Assembly: GCA_016867095.1 (NCBI GenBank)
Contig: VGKK01000018.1
Coordinates: forward strand, 1 to 14,712
Source: Candidatus Omnitrophota bacterium
GTDB taxonomy: Bacteria > Omnitrophota > Gorgyraeia > Gygaellales > Profunditerraquicolaceae
DNA: 14,712 bases
Direction of reading: 5' to 3'
Part shown: positions 1 to 6,682 of the stretch, piece by piece
Position numbering within the stretch: the first letter of the stretch is position 1
Layout: every line of letters starts with the position of its first letter
Position numbers and translations under genes: made by a program
The notes under the pieces: model-generated
Told to the model about the DNA's origin: nothing
The model's input: only the letters and a program-made list of their open reading frames with translations
Database searches by the model: none

Positions 1-148
1 CCTGGGCGCGGATTCGCTGGATACCGTAGAGTTAGTCATGGCCCTGGAAGAAGAATTCGGCATTGAGATACCGGATGAAGACGCGGAAAAGATTGCCACC
101 GTGGGTGACGCGGTTAAGTATATTGAGACAAAATCCGGCGCTAAATAA
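1..148 (+). CDS. acpP: Acyl carrier protein, C-terminal part (partial at window start)
   Basis: Only the last 48 codons are in the window; the reading frame is open from base 2 to the TAA at 146-148. The fragment begins LGADSLDTVELVMALEEEFG, which contains the family's DSL motif. The serine of that motif receives the 4'-phosphopantetheine arm that carries growing acyl chains in type II fatty acid synthesis in the cytoplasm. The acidic helix after it (EEEFGIEIPDEDAEKI) and the closing segment with VGDAVKYIE are also typical of the family. The gene is followed directly by a strong terminator, so it is probably the last gene of an upstream unit (often a fab cluster, not visible here). Identity is secure; the N-terminal third is missing. 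Confidence 0.95.
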   Translation, partial: LGADSLDTVELVMALEEEFGIEIPDEDAEKIATVGDAVKYIETKSGAK

Positions 149-168
149 CCTTTAATATAAATATAGTT

Positions 169-185
169 CCGCCGCGTAGAGGCGG
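169..185 (+). other. Small GC-rich hairpin after acpP
   Basis: CCGCC (169-173) pairs with GGCGG (181-185) around a 7-nt loop. There is no T-run after it, so alone it is unlikely to be an intrinsic terminator. It may protect the acpP mRNA 3' end just ahead of the true terminator. Confidence 0.55.
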
Positions 186-190
186 CAATA

Positions 191-228
191 AAATAGCTCG
201 GTTGAATCTTGGAAACCGGGCTATTTTT
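191..228 (+). terminator. Intrinsic terminator downstream of acpP
   Basis: A 13-bp stem (191-203 with 214-226) closes on a 10-nt loop. Twelve pairs are Watson-Crick and one is G-T. The T-rich tail (five Ts at 224-228) overlaps the end of the stem. An A-rich stretch on the 5' side means it could also work on the other strand. It separates the acpP unit from the yggS promoter that begins two bases later. Confidence 0.85.
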
Positions 229-229
229 A

Positions 230-257
230 TTGACCCTGCCGTTTTCTGATGTATAAT
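230..257 (+). promoter_or_regulatory. Sigma70-type promoter for the yggS unit
   Basis: TTGACC (230-235) and a consensus TATAAT (252-257) are separated by 16 bp. The predicted transcription start, about seven bases after the -10, falls at 263-265. It therefore coincides with the ATG at 264 and would give a leaderless or near-leaderless yggS mRNA. The -35 box begins immediately after the acpP terminator tail. Confidence 0.7.
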
Positions 258-263
258 ATTTGG

Positions 264-935
264 ATGATTGAGCAGAATATTTCGCGGATCAGGCAGCGTA
301 TTTCAGAGATTTGCTCGTCGGCCAATAAGGAGGCCGCTGATATAACTATTGTAGCGATAACTAAGAGTAGGCCGGCGGACGAAGTAAGGCAGGCGCTCCA
401 GGCAGGTATCACCGATATCGGCGAAAATAAGGTTCAGGAGGCCATTGTGAAATTTAACGAAATAGGGACGGCGCACGATGCACTACGGGTAACCTGGCAT
501 ATGGTCGGCCACCTGCAGACAAATAAGGTAAAGGACGCGGTAAAAATCTTTGACCTGATTCAATCCGTGGACAGCCTGCGTCTGGCCGAGGAAATTGACA
601 AACAAGCCGGCCGGATAAATAAGATACAGGATGTGCTGATAGAGATTAAGATTTCGCCTGAACAGGCTAAATCCGGCATCAAACCCGAAGAGGCAGTTCA
701 GGTTATAGAGAGGCTCTCGCGTTTAAAAAATATCCGTGCTAAGGGATTAATGACTATTGCTCCCGCGGTCGCTCAAGCGGAATCCGCGCGCGCGTATTTT
801 CGTCAACTACGTGAATTGCGGGATAAGATTAAGGAGAGTTCCTGGATACTCTCTATGGGTATGTCGGATGATTTTGAGGTAGCCATAGAGGAAGGCGCCA
901 ATATGGTGCGCCTGGGCAGGGCGATATTTGATTAA
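264..935 (+). CDS. yggS: YggS-family pyridoxal phosphate homeostasis protein
   Basis: A 223-residue protein of the YggS/PROSC (YBL036C) family. These are cytoplasmic single-domain alanine-racemase-like TIM barrels that bind pyridoxal 5'-phosphate and keep its free level in balance; no catalytic reaction is established for them. Signature segments in order: VAITKSRP with the PLP lysine K34, IGENKVQEA, WHMVGHLQTNKVK, SVDSLRLAEEID, GLMTIAP, LSMGMSDDFEVAIEEGA and VRLGRAIF. Length matches the family (about 230). I prefer the ATG at 264 over the one at 249, because the family normally begins close to the NISRIRQRI helix and because the -10 box (252-257) lies inside the longer version. No Shine-Dalgarno sequence precedes 264, which fits leaderless initiation. 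It is the first gene of a run that continues with proC, a frequent yggS neighbour in bacteria. Confidence 0.93.
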   Translation: MIEQNISRIRQRISEICSSANKEAADITIVAITKSRPADEVRQALQAGITDIGENKVQEAIVKFNEIGTAHDALRVTWHMVGHLQTNKVKDAVKIFDLIQSVDSLRLAEEIDKQAGRINKIQDVLIEIKISPEQAKSGIKPEEAVQVIERLSRLKNIRAKGLMTIAPAVAQAESARAYFRQLRELRDKIKESSWILSMGMSDDFEVAIEEGANMVRLGRAIFD

Positions 936-944
936 AAAAATAGG

Positions 945-975
945 GTTACCAGATCACAAGTCACAATGTCACAAG
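945..975 (+). repeat. Octamer array 1 (GTCAC orientation), yggS-proC junction
   Basis: Four units of about 8 bp: GTTACCAG, ATCACAA (one base short), GTCACAAT and GTCACAAG. It belongs to the same family as the arrays at 1845, 2762, 2841 and 10470. The reverse complement of the array at 1845-1876 matches it at 26 of 31 positions, so proC lies between inverted copies. Confidence 0.85.
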
Positions 976-1025
976 TACTGATTTATAGTCATTTGAATAT
1001 CATGAGTTAAAATAAGAGGTAAAAT

Positions 1026-1844
1026 ATGGCTAGGAAAATTGGAATAATCGGGTGCGGGAATATGGGAGAGGCTATTTTAGCGCAAAGCGTAAAAGCAGGC
1101 AAAGCGCGAAATTTTATAATTTTCGAAAAAGATAAATTAAAAGAAGCCTTCGTTTGTAGGATATACAAGGTAAAATCCGCAATAGACATTACTGATTTAT
1201 TATATAAATGCGCAGTTATAGTTATAGCCGTTAAGCCCCAGGATATAGATACTGTGCTTGAGCAAATAAAAAAAAGAGTTGAGGTTTTTAAGAAGAGGGA
1301 TATATTAATTATTTCAATTATTGCCGGTATAAAGACAGAATATATAGAGCGGAGAGTTTCCGTAAAGATTAGAGTGATACGCGCTATGCCAAATTTACCT
1401 GCAAAAATAGGAGAAGGAATAACTGCTTTAACTAAAGGCGCTTATGCTACTGATAGGGATTTAAGAGTAGCGAAAAAAATATTTGATTCTTTAGGGGTAA
1501 CTATTGAAATACCTAAGGAAAGGCTTATTGAAGTTGTAACCGCTCTCTCTGGCAGTGGCCCGGCGTACATATTTTTTATTATCAATGCGATGTTGACAGC
1601 GGCTAAGGCGCTAGGATTGGATAATAAGTCTGCTAATCAATTGATATATCATACTGTTGTGGGCGCTATGGATTTGCATAAAGCCAGTAAGTTTGACGCT
1701 GAAAAATTGATTTCTCAGGTTGCCTCTAAAGGAGGTACCACTGAAGCCGCGCTTAAATTTTTTAAGGACAATAAGCTAAATGAGATTATATATGATGGTA
1801 TGTTTGCCGCTTTTAAGAGAGCAAAAGAGTTGTCTAGAAAATGA
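1026..1844 (+). CDS. proC: Pyrroline-5-carboxylate reductase
   Basis: A 272-residue cytoplasmic enzyme catalysing the last step of proline synthesis, the NAD(P)H-dependent reduction of 1-pyrroline-5-carboxylate. It has the N-terminal Rossmann motif GIIGCGNMGEAIL (6-18), AVKPQDI (68-74), IRAMPNLPAKIGEGITAL (118-135), the ALSGSGPAYIFFIINAM dimer/substrate segment (173-189) and VASKGGTTEAAL (232-243). The family usually shows MPNTP and SPGGTT, so L124 and K235 are small departures. AGAGG at 1015-1019 is a good ribosome binding site, 6 nt from the ATG. Base use differs from the neighbours: five hand-counted 60-base lines average about 34% GC with many ATA and TTA codons, while sampled lines of yggS and mtnP reach 50-62%. 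Inverted octamer arrays flank it. Function is secure; recent acquisition is only an inference. Confidence 0.96.
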   Translation: MARKIGIIGCGNMGEAILAQSVKAGKARNFIIFEKDKLKEAFVCRIYKVKSAIDITDLLYKCAVIVIAVKPQDIDTVLEQIKKRVEVFKKRDILIISIIAGIKTEYIERRVSVKIRVIRAMPNLPAKIGEGITALTKGAYATDRDLRVAKKIFDSLGVTIEIPKERLIEVVTALSGSGPAYIFFIINAMLTAAKALGLDNKSANQLIYHTVVGAMDLHKASKFDAEKLISQVASKGGTTEAALKFFKDNKLNEIIYDGMFAAFKRAKELSRK

Positions 1845-1876
1845 CTTGTGACGTGGTGACTTTGTGACTTGGTGAC
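1845..1876 (-). repeat. Octamer array 2 (GTGAC orientation), proC-mtnP junction
   Basis: Exactly four 8-bp units read on the + strand as CTTGTGAC, GTGGTGAC, TTTGTGAC and TTGGTGAC. The array starts on the base after the proC stop codon (TGA 1842-1844). Its reverse complement matches array 3 (2762-2793) at 29 of 32 positions and array 1 at 26 of 31. Confidence 0.9.
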
Positions 1877-1896
1877 ACCAATATCAAGGGGATAAA

Positions 1897-2757
1897 ATGG
1901 CAAAAATCGGCATTATCGGCGGCAGCGGGTTATATAAAATTGAAGGCATTAAGGACGTTAAGGAGGTAGCGGTAAAAACGCCGTTTGGCGAGCCTTCGGA
2001 TAAATTTATCACCGGCAGCTTAGAGGGTAAGGAAGTAGTTTTCCTGCCGCGCCACGGCGTCGGCCACAGGATTTCTCCGAGCGAAATTAATTACCGGGCG
2101 AATATTTACGGGATGAAGAAGCTGGGGGTAGAAAGGATTATTTCGGTTACTGCCTGCGGCAGCCTCAAAGAAGAAATTAAGCCTTTGGATTTTGTCGTAG
2201 TTGACCAGTTTGTGGACCGTACTAACCAGGCCCGGGCAATGACTTTTTTTACGGGCGGCATTGTCAGTCATATCGCCCTTGCCCAGCCGGTATGTAAGAC
2301 TTTAAGCGCGTTAGTCTATGAGGCGGGCAAGGCGCTGAAATTAACCACGCATAAGAGCGGCACTTATATCAATATGGAAGGCCCGGCGTTTTCCACCCTG
2401 GCAGAATCAAGCCTCTACCGCAGCTGGGGAATGGATGTCATCGGGATGACCAATATGTCAGAGGCAAAATTAGCCCGCGAAGCAGAGATTTGTTATGCCA
2501 GCCTCGCTTGTGTCACCGACTATGACTGCTGGCATCCGGAGCACGAAAGCGTGACCATTGATATCATCATCCAGAATTTATCCAAGAATGTGGAGAATGC
2601 CAAAAAAATATTGTCCCTAGTTATCAGGAGTATTCCCGCAGAAAGGGATTGCGCTTGCCAAGACGCGCTGAAATACGCGATTGTCACGGACAGAAAACTT
2701 ATCCCCGCTAAAGTTAAGAAGGACCTGGAGATTATTATCGGCAAATATGTTAAATAA
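1897..2757 (+). CDS. mtnP: S-methyl-5'-thioadenosine phosphorylase
   Basis: A 286-residue cytoplasmic member of the purine nucleoside phosphorylase family. It splits methylthioadenosine with phosphate into adenine and methylthioribose-1-phosphate in methionine salvage. Visible features: the phosphate-binding GGSGLY near the N-terminus (8-13), PRHG (51-54), the MTAP-type ISVTACGSLKEEI (82-93) followed by VVDQFVDRT, NMEGPAFST (159-167), IGMTNMSEAKLAREAEICYASLA (182-204) and TDYDCWHPEHE (207-217). The TACGSL and TDYDCW motifs favour MTA over generic purine nucleosides. The family usually has FSxRAES; here the arginine is leucine (L168). The AAGGGG ribosome binding site (1886-1891) lies 5 nt before the ATG. 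Octamer arrays 2 and 3 flank the gene in inverted orientation. Confidence 0.92.
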   Translation: MAKIGIIGGSGLYKIEGIKDVKEVAVKTPFGEPSDKFITGSLEGKEVVFLPRHGVGHRISPSEINYRANIYGMKKLGVERIISVTACGSLKEEIKPLDFVVVDQFVDRTNQARAMTFFTGGIVSHIALAQPVCKTLSALVYEAGKALKLTTHKSGTYINMEGPAFSTLAESSLYRSWGMDVIGMTNMSEAKLAREAEICYASLACVTDYDCWHPEHESVTIDIIIQNLSKNVENAKKILSLVIRSIPAERDCACQDALKYAIVTDRKLIPAKVKKDLEIIIGKYVK

Positions 2758-2761
2758 ATGG

Positions 2762-2793
2762 GTCACCACGTCACAAAGTCACAACGTCACCAG
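2762..2793 (+). repeat. Octamer array 3 (GTCAC orientation), mtnP-ileS junction
   Basis: Exactly four 8-bp units: GTCACCAC, GTCACAAA, GTCACAAC and GTCACCAG, starting four bases after the mtnP stop. It forms an inverted pair with array 4 (27 of 32 positions match) around a 47-bp centre. Confidence 0.92.
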
Positions 2794-2840
2794 TAGTTGC
2801 AAGTTATCCTGTTTTTGCAGTTACAAGTTAAATACATTTT
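2794..2840. repeat. Imperfect 24-bp direct repeat between arrays 3 and 4
   Basis: The 47 bases between the inverted arrays hold two imperfect tandem copies beginning AGTTGCAAGTTA and AGTTACAAGTTA, each ending in a run of Ts. There is no coding potential. In an RNA they would form the loop of the array 3/array 4 hairpin. Confidence 0.5.
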
Positions 2841-2872
2841 CGGGTGACCTGGTGACCTTGTGACTTGGTGAC
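2841..2872 (-). repeat. Octamer array 4 (GTGAC orientation) carrying the likely ileS ribosome binding site
   Basis: Exactly four 8-bp units read on the + strand as CGGGTGAC, CTGGTGAC, CTTGTGAC and TTGGTGAC. The last unit contains GGTGA (2867-2871), which matches the 3' part of the Shine-Dalgarno consensus (GGAGGTGATC) and lies 8 nt before the ileS ATG. No other ribosome binding site is visible. Pairing with array 3 would bury this site in a stem. Confidence 0.85.
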
Positions 2873-2879
2873 ATTTAAT

Positions 2880-5639
2880 ATGGATTATAAAAATACCCTG
2901 AATTTACCCAAGACCGACTTTCCCATGAAGGCAGACCTGCCGAAGAGGGAGCCGCTTTTATTGAAAAATTGGCAGGAAGAGGATATATACCGGCTAATCA
3001 GTGAAAAATCAAAAGGGTTACCTAAATATATCCTGCACGACGGCCCGCCCTATGCCAACGGCGATATCCATATCGGCCACGCCCTGAATAAAACCCTGAA
3101 GGATATCATCGTGAAATATAAAACCATGCAGGGGTTTTCCTCGGCTTATGTGCCGGGATGGGATTGCCACGGCCTGCCGGTGGAGCATCAGCTATTTAAA
3201 GAATTAGGCATCAATAAGTATCAAATTGCGCAGAGCGAATTCAGAAAAAAAGCGCACGATTACGCCTTAAGGTACGTGGCGATACAAAAAGAGGAATTTA
3301 TCCGCCTGGGTGTGTTCGGCGATTGGCAGAATCCCTATTTGACGCTGGCGCCTGATTACGAAGAGAGCATCCTTGTTGCCTTAAGCAGCCTGGTGAAAAA
3401 AAGCTATATCTATCGCGGCCTCAAGCCCGTTAATTGGTGCTTTAAATGCGAAACCGCGCTTGCCGAGGCAGAAGTGGAATACGATAATCACACCTCGCCC
3501 TCCATATACGTCAAGTTTAAATTAGAAAAGAACGCGGTTTTCCCGCAGGAGACTTATCTGGTAATCTGGACGACGACGCCGTGGACGCTGCTTGCCAATG
3601 TTGCGGTGGCGGCGCTTCCGGAATTATTTTATGCTCATTATAATACCGAGAAGGGAGATTTGATTATTGCCGAATGCCGGGAATCCGAACTTTCCCGTAT
3701 GGGCATAAAGAATATCACAAAGACAAAGACTTTTAAGGGCAAAGACCTGGAAGGGATGACTTACGAACATCCCTTTGGCCTGCGCAAAGGCCGCGTAGTT
3801 TTGGCGGATTATGTTTCAAAAGAAGAGGGGACAGGCCTGGTGCATACCGCGCCCGGGCACGGGAACGAAGATTATTTAACCGGCATAAAATATAAATTAG
3901 ATATGCCTATGCCCGTTGATAATAAGGGAAACTTTGATGCTACTGCCGGAGAATTTTCCGGATTAAATGTTTACGCGGCGAATAAAGCAATCATTGAGAA
4001 ATTGGAGGAACAAAAGGCATTGCTTCTCAGGGTGGATATAGAGCATTCCTATCCGCATTGCTGGCGCTGCAAGAGCCCGATAATATTCAGGGCGACCCAC
4101 CAGTGGTTTATGGGTATTGACCACCAGGATTTGAGAAAGAAACTCCTTGGCGCCATTAGTAAGGATATCAAATGGGTTCCGGCCGCGGGCAAAGAAAGAA
4201 TTTCCGCGATGGTAGAGATCAGGCCTGACTGGTGCCTTTCCCGGCAAAGATACTGGGGCGTGCCTATCCCGGCGTTAATCTGCGCCAAATGCGGCAGGGA
4301 ATTTCTGGAGCCCTCGGTCATAGATAATTTTACTAAATTTACCGCGAAAGAAGGCACGGACTGCTGGTTTAGCCGCCAGGCGCAGGATTTTTTAAGCCCT
4401 GGATTTAAATGTTCCGAATGCGGAGGCGATAAATTTTCCAAAGGCTCGGATATCCTGGATGTCTGGTTTGATTCCGGGGTCAGCCATCAGGCAGTATTAA
4501 AAAAAAGAAAAGAGCTGGGATTTCCCTGCCAGCTTTATCTTGAGGGCTCTGACCAGCACCGCGGCTGGTTCCAGTCTTCGCTGATACCGGCGATGTGCAT
4601 AGACGATAAGCCGCCTTTTGAGAGTGTCTTGACGCACGGCTTTGTAGTTGACGGTTTAGGCAGGAAGATGTCCAAGTCGCTGGGTAATGTCATTTCTCCC
4701 CAGGATATTATCAAAGATTACGGAGCGGATATTTTGCGCATGTGGGTGGCCTCCAGCGATTACAACGAAGATATCCGTATCTCCAAGGAGATATTGGCCC
4801 GCCTTACCGAGGCCTACCGTAAAATCAGGAATACCGCCAGGTTTATTTTGAGTAATCTCTACGATTTTAACCCTGATACGGATGAAGTTGATTATGCCAA
4901 CCTGAAAGTTATAGATAAATGGGTATTGTGGCAGCTGGACCGGTCTCTTTTAGGGCCGGTAAAATCCGCCTACGAAAATTTTGAGTTTTATAAGGCATAT
5001 AAGGCGATATACGATTTTTGCAATGAGACGCTTTCCATGTATTATTTGGATATGGCCAAGGGCAGGCTTTATACTTTTGCGGCCAAGTCGCAGGAGAGAA
5101 GGGCCGCGCAAACCGCGATCTACGCGGCGCTTGACGCCCTGATCAGGGTAATGAGCCCTATTTTAGTTTTTACCGCGGAAGAAATCTGGCAGAGTTTTCC
5201 CGGGCATACAAAAGATAATACCAGCCGCAGCGCGCACCTTTTGGCCTGGCCGCAAAATAAAGCTGATTTTCGGAAAGATAAAACAGATGACCTGGAGCGA
5301 CTTGATGCTTATGTTATCCTTTCTATTCCGATAGCGGCAAAGGAACTGGAAAATAGGCGCGCTAAAGGCGAAATCGGCAGCTCTTTTGACGCCAAAATAA
5401 AACTATTGACAAACAACCAAGAACGTTATAAATTCTTAACGAGCTTAAGAGACGAACTTTGCGAGATTTTTAAAGTTTCGCAGGTGGAAATTGTTTTCGG
5501 CCAGGATTTACCCGGCGATAGCGTTGAGGCTGCCAGGGCCGAAGGCGTAAAATGCGCGCGTTGCTGGAATTATTCTGAATCGGTAGGCCGGGACAACGCC
5601 CATCCGTCAATCTGCGAAAAGTGCCTTAAGGCAATATGA
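2880..5639 (+). CDS. ileS: Isoleucyl-tRNA synthetase
   Basis: A 919-residue cytoplasmic class I aminoacyl-tRNA synthetase that charges tRNA-Ile. In order: HIGH motif in DIHIGHAL (HIGH 64-67), WDCHGLPVEH, zinc-knuckle-like WCFKC, an editing (CP1) region with TTTPWT and GTGLVHTAPGHG, DWCLSRQRYWG, ILDVWFDSGVSH, GSDQHRGWFQSSL, the KMSKS signature in GRKMSKSLGN (596-600), and a C-terminal zinc site with C892/C895 and C912/C915. The length and C-terminal zinc finger are those of the usual bacterial IleS1 type. I chose ATG 2880 because MDYKNTLNLPKTDFPM is the family's normal start. An in-frame TTG at 2865 would add five residues lying inside the octamer array. No T-box leader is present upstream; instead the inverted arrays 3 and 4 form the leader. 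Confidence 0.98.
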   Translation: MDYKNTLNLPKTDFPMKADLPKREPLLLKNWQEEDIYRLISEKSKGLPKYILHDGPPYANGDIHIGHALNKTLKDIIVKYKTMQGFSSAYVPGWDCHGLPVEHQLFKELGINKYQIAQSEFRKKAHDYALRYVAIQKEEFIRLGVFGDWQNPYLTLAPDYEESILVALSSLVKKSYIYRGLKPVNWCFKCETALAEAEVEYDNHTSPSIYVKFKLEKNAVFPQETYLVIWTTTPWTLLANVAVAALPELFYAHYNTEKGDLIIAECRESELSRMGIKNITKTKTFKGKDLEGMTYEHPFGLRKGRVVLADYVSKEEGTGLVHTAPGHGNEDYLTGIKYKLDMPMPVDNKGNFDATAGEFSGLNVYAANKAIIEKLEEQKALLLRVDIEHSYPHCWRCKSPIIFRATHQWFMGIDHQDLRKKLLGAISKDIKWVPAAGKERISAMVEIRPDWCLSRQRYWGVPIPALICAKCGREFLEPSVIDNFTKFTAKEGTDCWFSRQAQDFLSPGFKCSECGGDKFSKGSDILDVWFDSGVSHQAVLKKRKELGFPCQLYLEGSDQHRGWFQSSLIPAMCIDDKPPFESVLTHGFVVDGLGRKMSKSLGNVISPQDIIKDYGADILRMWVASSDYNEDIRISKEILARLTEAYRKIRNTARFILSNLYDFNPDTDEVDYANLKVIDKWVLWQLDRSLLGPVKSAYENFEFYKAYKAIYDFCNETLSMYYLDMAKGRLYTFAAKSQERRAAQTAIYAALDALIRVMSPILVFTAEEIWQSFPGHTKDNTSRSAHLLAWPQNKADFRKDKTDDLERLDAYVILSIPIAAKELENRRAKGEIGSSFDAKIKLLTNNQERYKFLTSLRDELCEIFKVSQVEIVFGQDLPGDSVEAARAEGVKCARCWNYSESVGRDNAHPSICEKCLKAI

Positions 5640-5641
5640 GA

Positions 5642-5717
5642 GGTGAAGAAAAGTTTACCCCGCCCTTCCTTAAACGGGTTGGGGTAGATTAAGAAAGGAA
5701 GAGCGGGGTGAAGAAAA
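5642..5717 (+). repeat. Palindrome flanked by 11-bp direct repeats at the ileS-dksA junction
   Basis: Two arms, ACCCCGCCCTTCCTT (from 5657) and AAGGAAGAGCGGGGT (ending 5709), pair at 14 of 15 positions around a 23-nt loop. The palindrome lies between direct repeats of GGTGAAGAAAA (5642-5652 and 5707-5717). The 3' arm holds the AGGAAG ribosome binding site and the GTG start of the next gene. The 5' copy (GAGAGGTGAAG) could have been the original start, giving a target-site-duplication-like layout. The element type is not recognised. Confidence 0.75.
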
Positions 5718-6091
5718 AATTCGGCAAAAAAGAATTAAAGGAATTTAAAAAAATAGTCCTGAAAAGAAAAGAGGAAATCCTGGAAGGGATTAAGCATATT
5801 GCTGATGATACCTTGAAAAAATCGCAGAAGGACGCCGCCGGAGATATCTCCGGATACACCTATCATATGGCCGATGTCGCCACAGACAATTATGATCGGG
5901 AGTTTTCTTTGGGGCTTGCCTCCAGCGGCAGGGAAGTATTGTATGAGTTGGACGACGCCCTGAAGAAAATAGAAGATGGCACTTTCGGCATCTGTGAAAG
6001 CTGCAAAAACCTTATCACCAAGACCAGGTTAAAGGCAGTGCCCTACGCGCGCCTGTGCGTGAAGTGCCAGGAAAAAAAGGAGAAAAGATAA
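5708..6091 (+). CDS. DksA/TraR-family C4 zinc-finger protein
   Basis: A 127-residue protein of the DksA/TraR family. These proteins insert a coiled coil into the RNA polymerase secondary channel and alter promoter output, often together with ppGpp. Residues 1-45 form a charged helical arm (KKELKEFKKIVLKRKEEIL). MADVATDNYDREFSLGL (54-70) is the conserved acidic link. The C4 zinc finger is CESC (96-99) and CVKC (117-120), within the typical DGTFGICESC context and followed by a basic tail. It is shorter than E. coli DksA (151) and resembles the short DksA-like proteins found next to lspA/ileS in many bacteria. It starts at GTG 5708 with AGGAAG (5696-5701) six bases upstream; both lie in a palindrome that could limit translation. 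I cannot say whether it is a true DksA functional equivalent. Confidence 0.88.
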   Translation: MKKKFGKKELKEFKKIVLKRKEEILEGIKHIADDTLKKSQKDAAGDISGYTYHMADVATDNYDREFSLGLASSGREVLYELDDALKKIEDGTFGICESCKNLITKTRLKAVPYARLCVKCQEKKEKR

Positions 6092-6102
6092 ACTTTATCT
6101 TT

Positions 6103-6125
6103 CACCTTGAGCGTAAGCCGAAGGA
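6103..6125 (+). repeat. Short CCTTGAGCG...CCGAAGG palindrome before lspA
   Basis: CCTT (6105-6108) and AAGG (6121-6124) close an imperfect stem over GAGC-GTAA-GCCG. The sequence resembles the CCTTGAGCGTAGTCGAAGG-type palindromes scattered through many environmental bacterial genomes (from memory). The 3' arm AAGGA is the only ribosome binding site for lspA, with a short 3-nt spacer. Confidence 0.45.
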
Positions 6126-6128
6126 TTA

Positions 6129-6599
6129 ATGATTCTTATCCTTGTCGTAATTATTCTTTCCCTGGACCAGCTTACCAAAATTATCGCCGCGAAAAATTTA
6201 ATTTTAAACCAGTCTGTCCCCGTAATAAAAGATATCTTCCATTTTACGCTTATCCATAACCGCGGCGCGGCCTTCGGCATATTAAAAAACCAGCTGCCTT
6301 TATTTATCTTTACCTCTCTATTAGCCATAATTTTGATTTATCGCAGCCTAAGAGATGCCCCGCACAGGCTTTACCGCGTTTCTTTGGGGCTTATTTTAGC
6401 CGGCGCCTTAGGCAATCTCATTGACCGTTTATTTTTCGGCTATGTAGTTGATTTCCTGGATTTCCGCGTCTGGCCGGTATTCAATATCGCCGATAGCGCC
6501 ATTAGCATCGGGGCGATATTGTTGGGGTATTCAATATTAAGAAAACCTAAATTACAAACCACAAATTACAAATCACAAACAAATCACAATACCAAATGA
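6129..6599 (+). CDS. lspA: Lipoprotein signal peptidase (signal peptidase II)
   Basis: A 156-residue inner-membrane aspartyl protease that removes the signal peptide from diacylglyceryl-modified prolipoproteins. Four membrane helices are visible (about 1-11, 56-72, 83-97, 116-136). Conserved segments are DQLTK (13-17), NRGAAFG (44-50), GNLIDR (95-100), GYVVDFLDF (104-112, catalytic D108) and FNIADSAISIG (118-128, catalytic D122). TGA (6108) and TAA (6114) lie just upstream in frame, so ATG 6129 is the only usable start; this leaves an unusually short N-terminal helix. The last 18 or so residues (KLQTTNYKSQTNHNTK) are polar, lie after the final helix and are encoded by an AT-rich repeat that continues past the stop. 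They are probably a repeat-derived tail. The enzyme acts immediately after Lgt, encoded next. Confidence 0.94.
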   Translation: MILILVVIILSLDQLTKIIAAKNLILNQSVPVIKDIFHFTLIHNRGAAFGILKNQLPLFIFTSLLAIILIYRSLRDAPHRLYRVSLGLILAGALGNLIDRLFFGYVVDFLDFRVWPVFNIADSAISIGAILLGYSILRKPKLQTTNYKSQTNHNTK

Positions 6600-6676
6600 C
6601 CAAAATTCCAAATCTTTGGTATTGTGGTTTTGAAATTGTGTATTGTTTGTTATTTGTATATTGTATATTGGAATTT
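6545..6676. repeat. Long AT-rich imperfect palindrome at the lspA-lgt junction
   Basis: The left half is built of ACAAAT/ACAAAC-like words and the right half of their complements. Best-matched segments: CACAATACCAAA (6585-6596) with TTTGGTATTGTG (6615-6626), perfect over 12 bp, and 6567-6582 with 6643-6658, 15 of 16. The left arm encodes the end of LspA including its stop. The right arm ends in TTGGAATTTT, giving lgt its only weak ribosome binding site (GGAA 6670-6673). Confidence 0.8.
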
Positions 6677-6682
6677 TAAAAA

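Noticed and set aside
249..263. Longer YggS start (ATG 249)
   Set aside because: The codons overlap the TATAAT box of the promoter, and family members begin near residue 264's methionine.
2865..2879. Longer IleS start (TTG at 2865, five extra residues)
   Set aside because: The extra codons lie in the octamer array, and the family start MDYKNTLNLPKTDFP begins at 2880.
2758..2879. T-box riboswitch ahead of ileS
   Set aside because: No T-box consensus (TGGN-type bulge sequence) or terminator is present; the stretch is fully explained by inverted octamer arrays.
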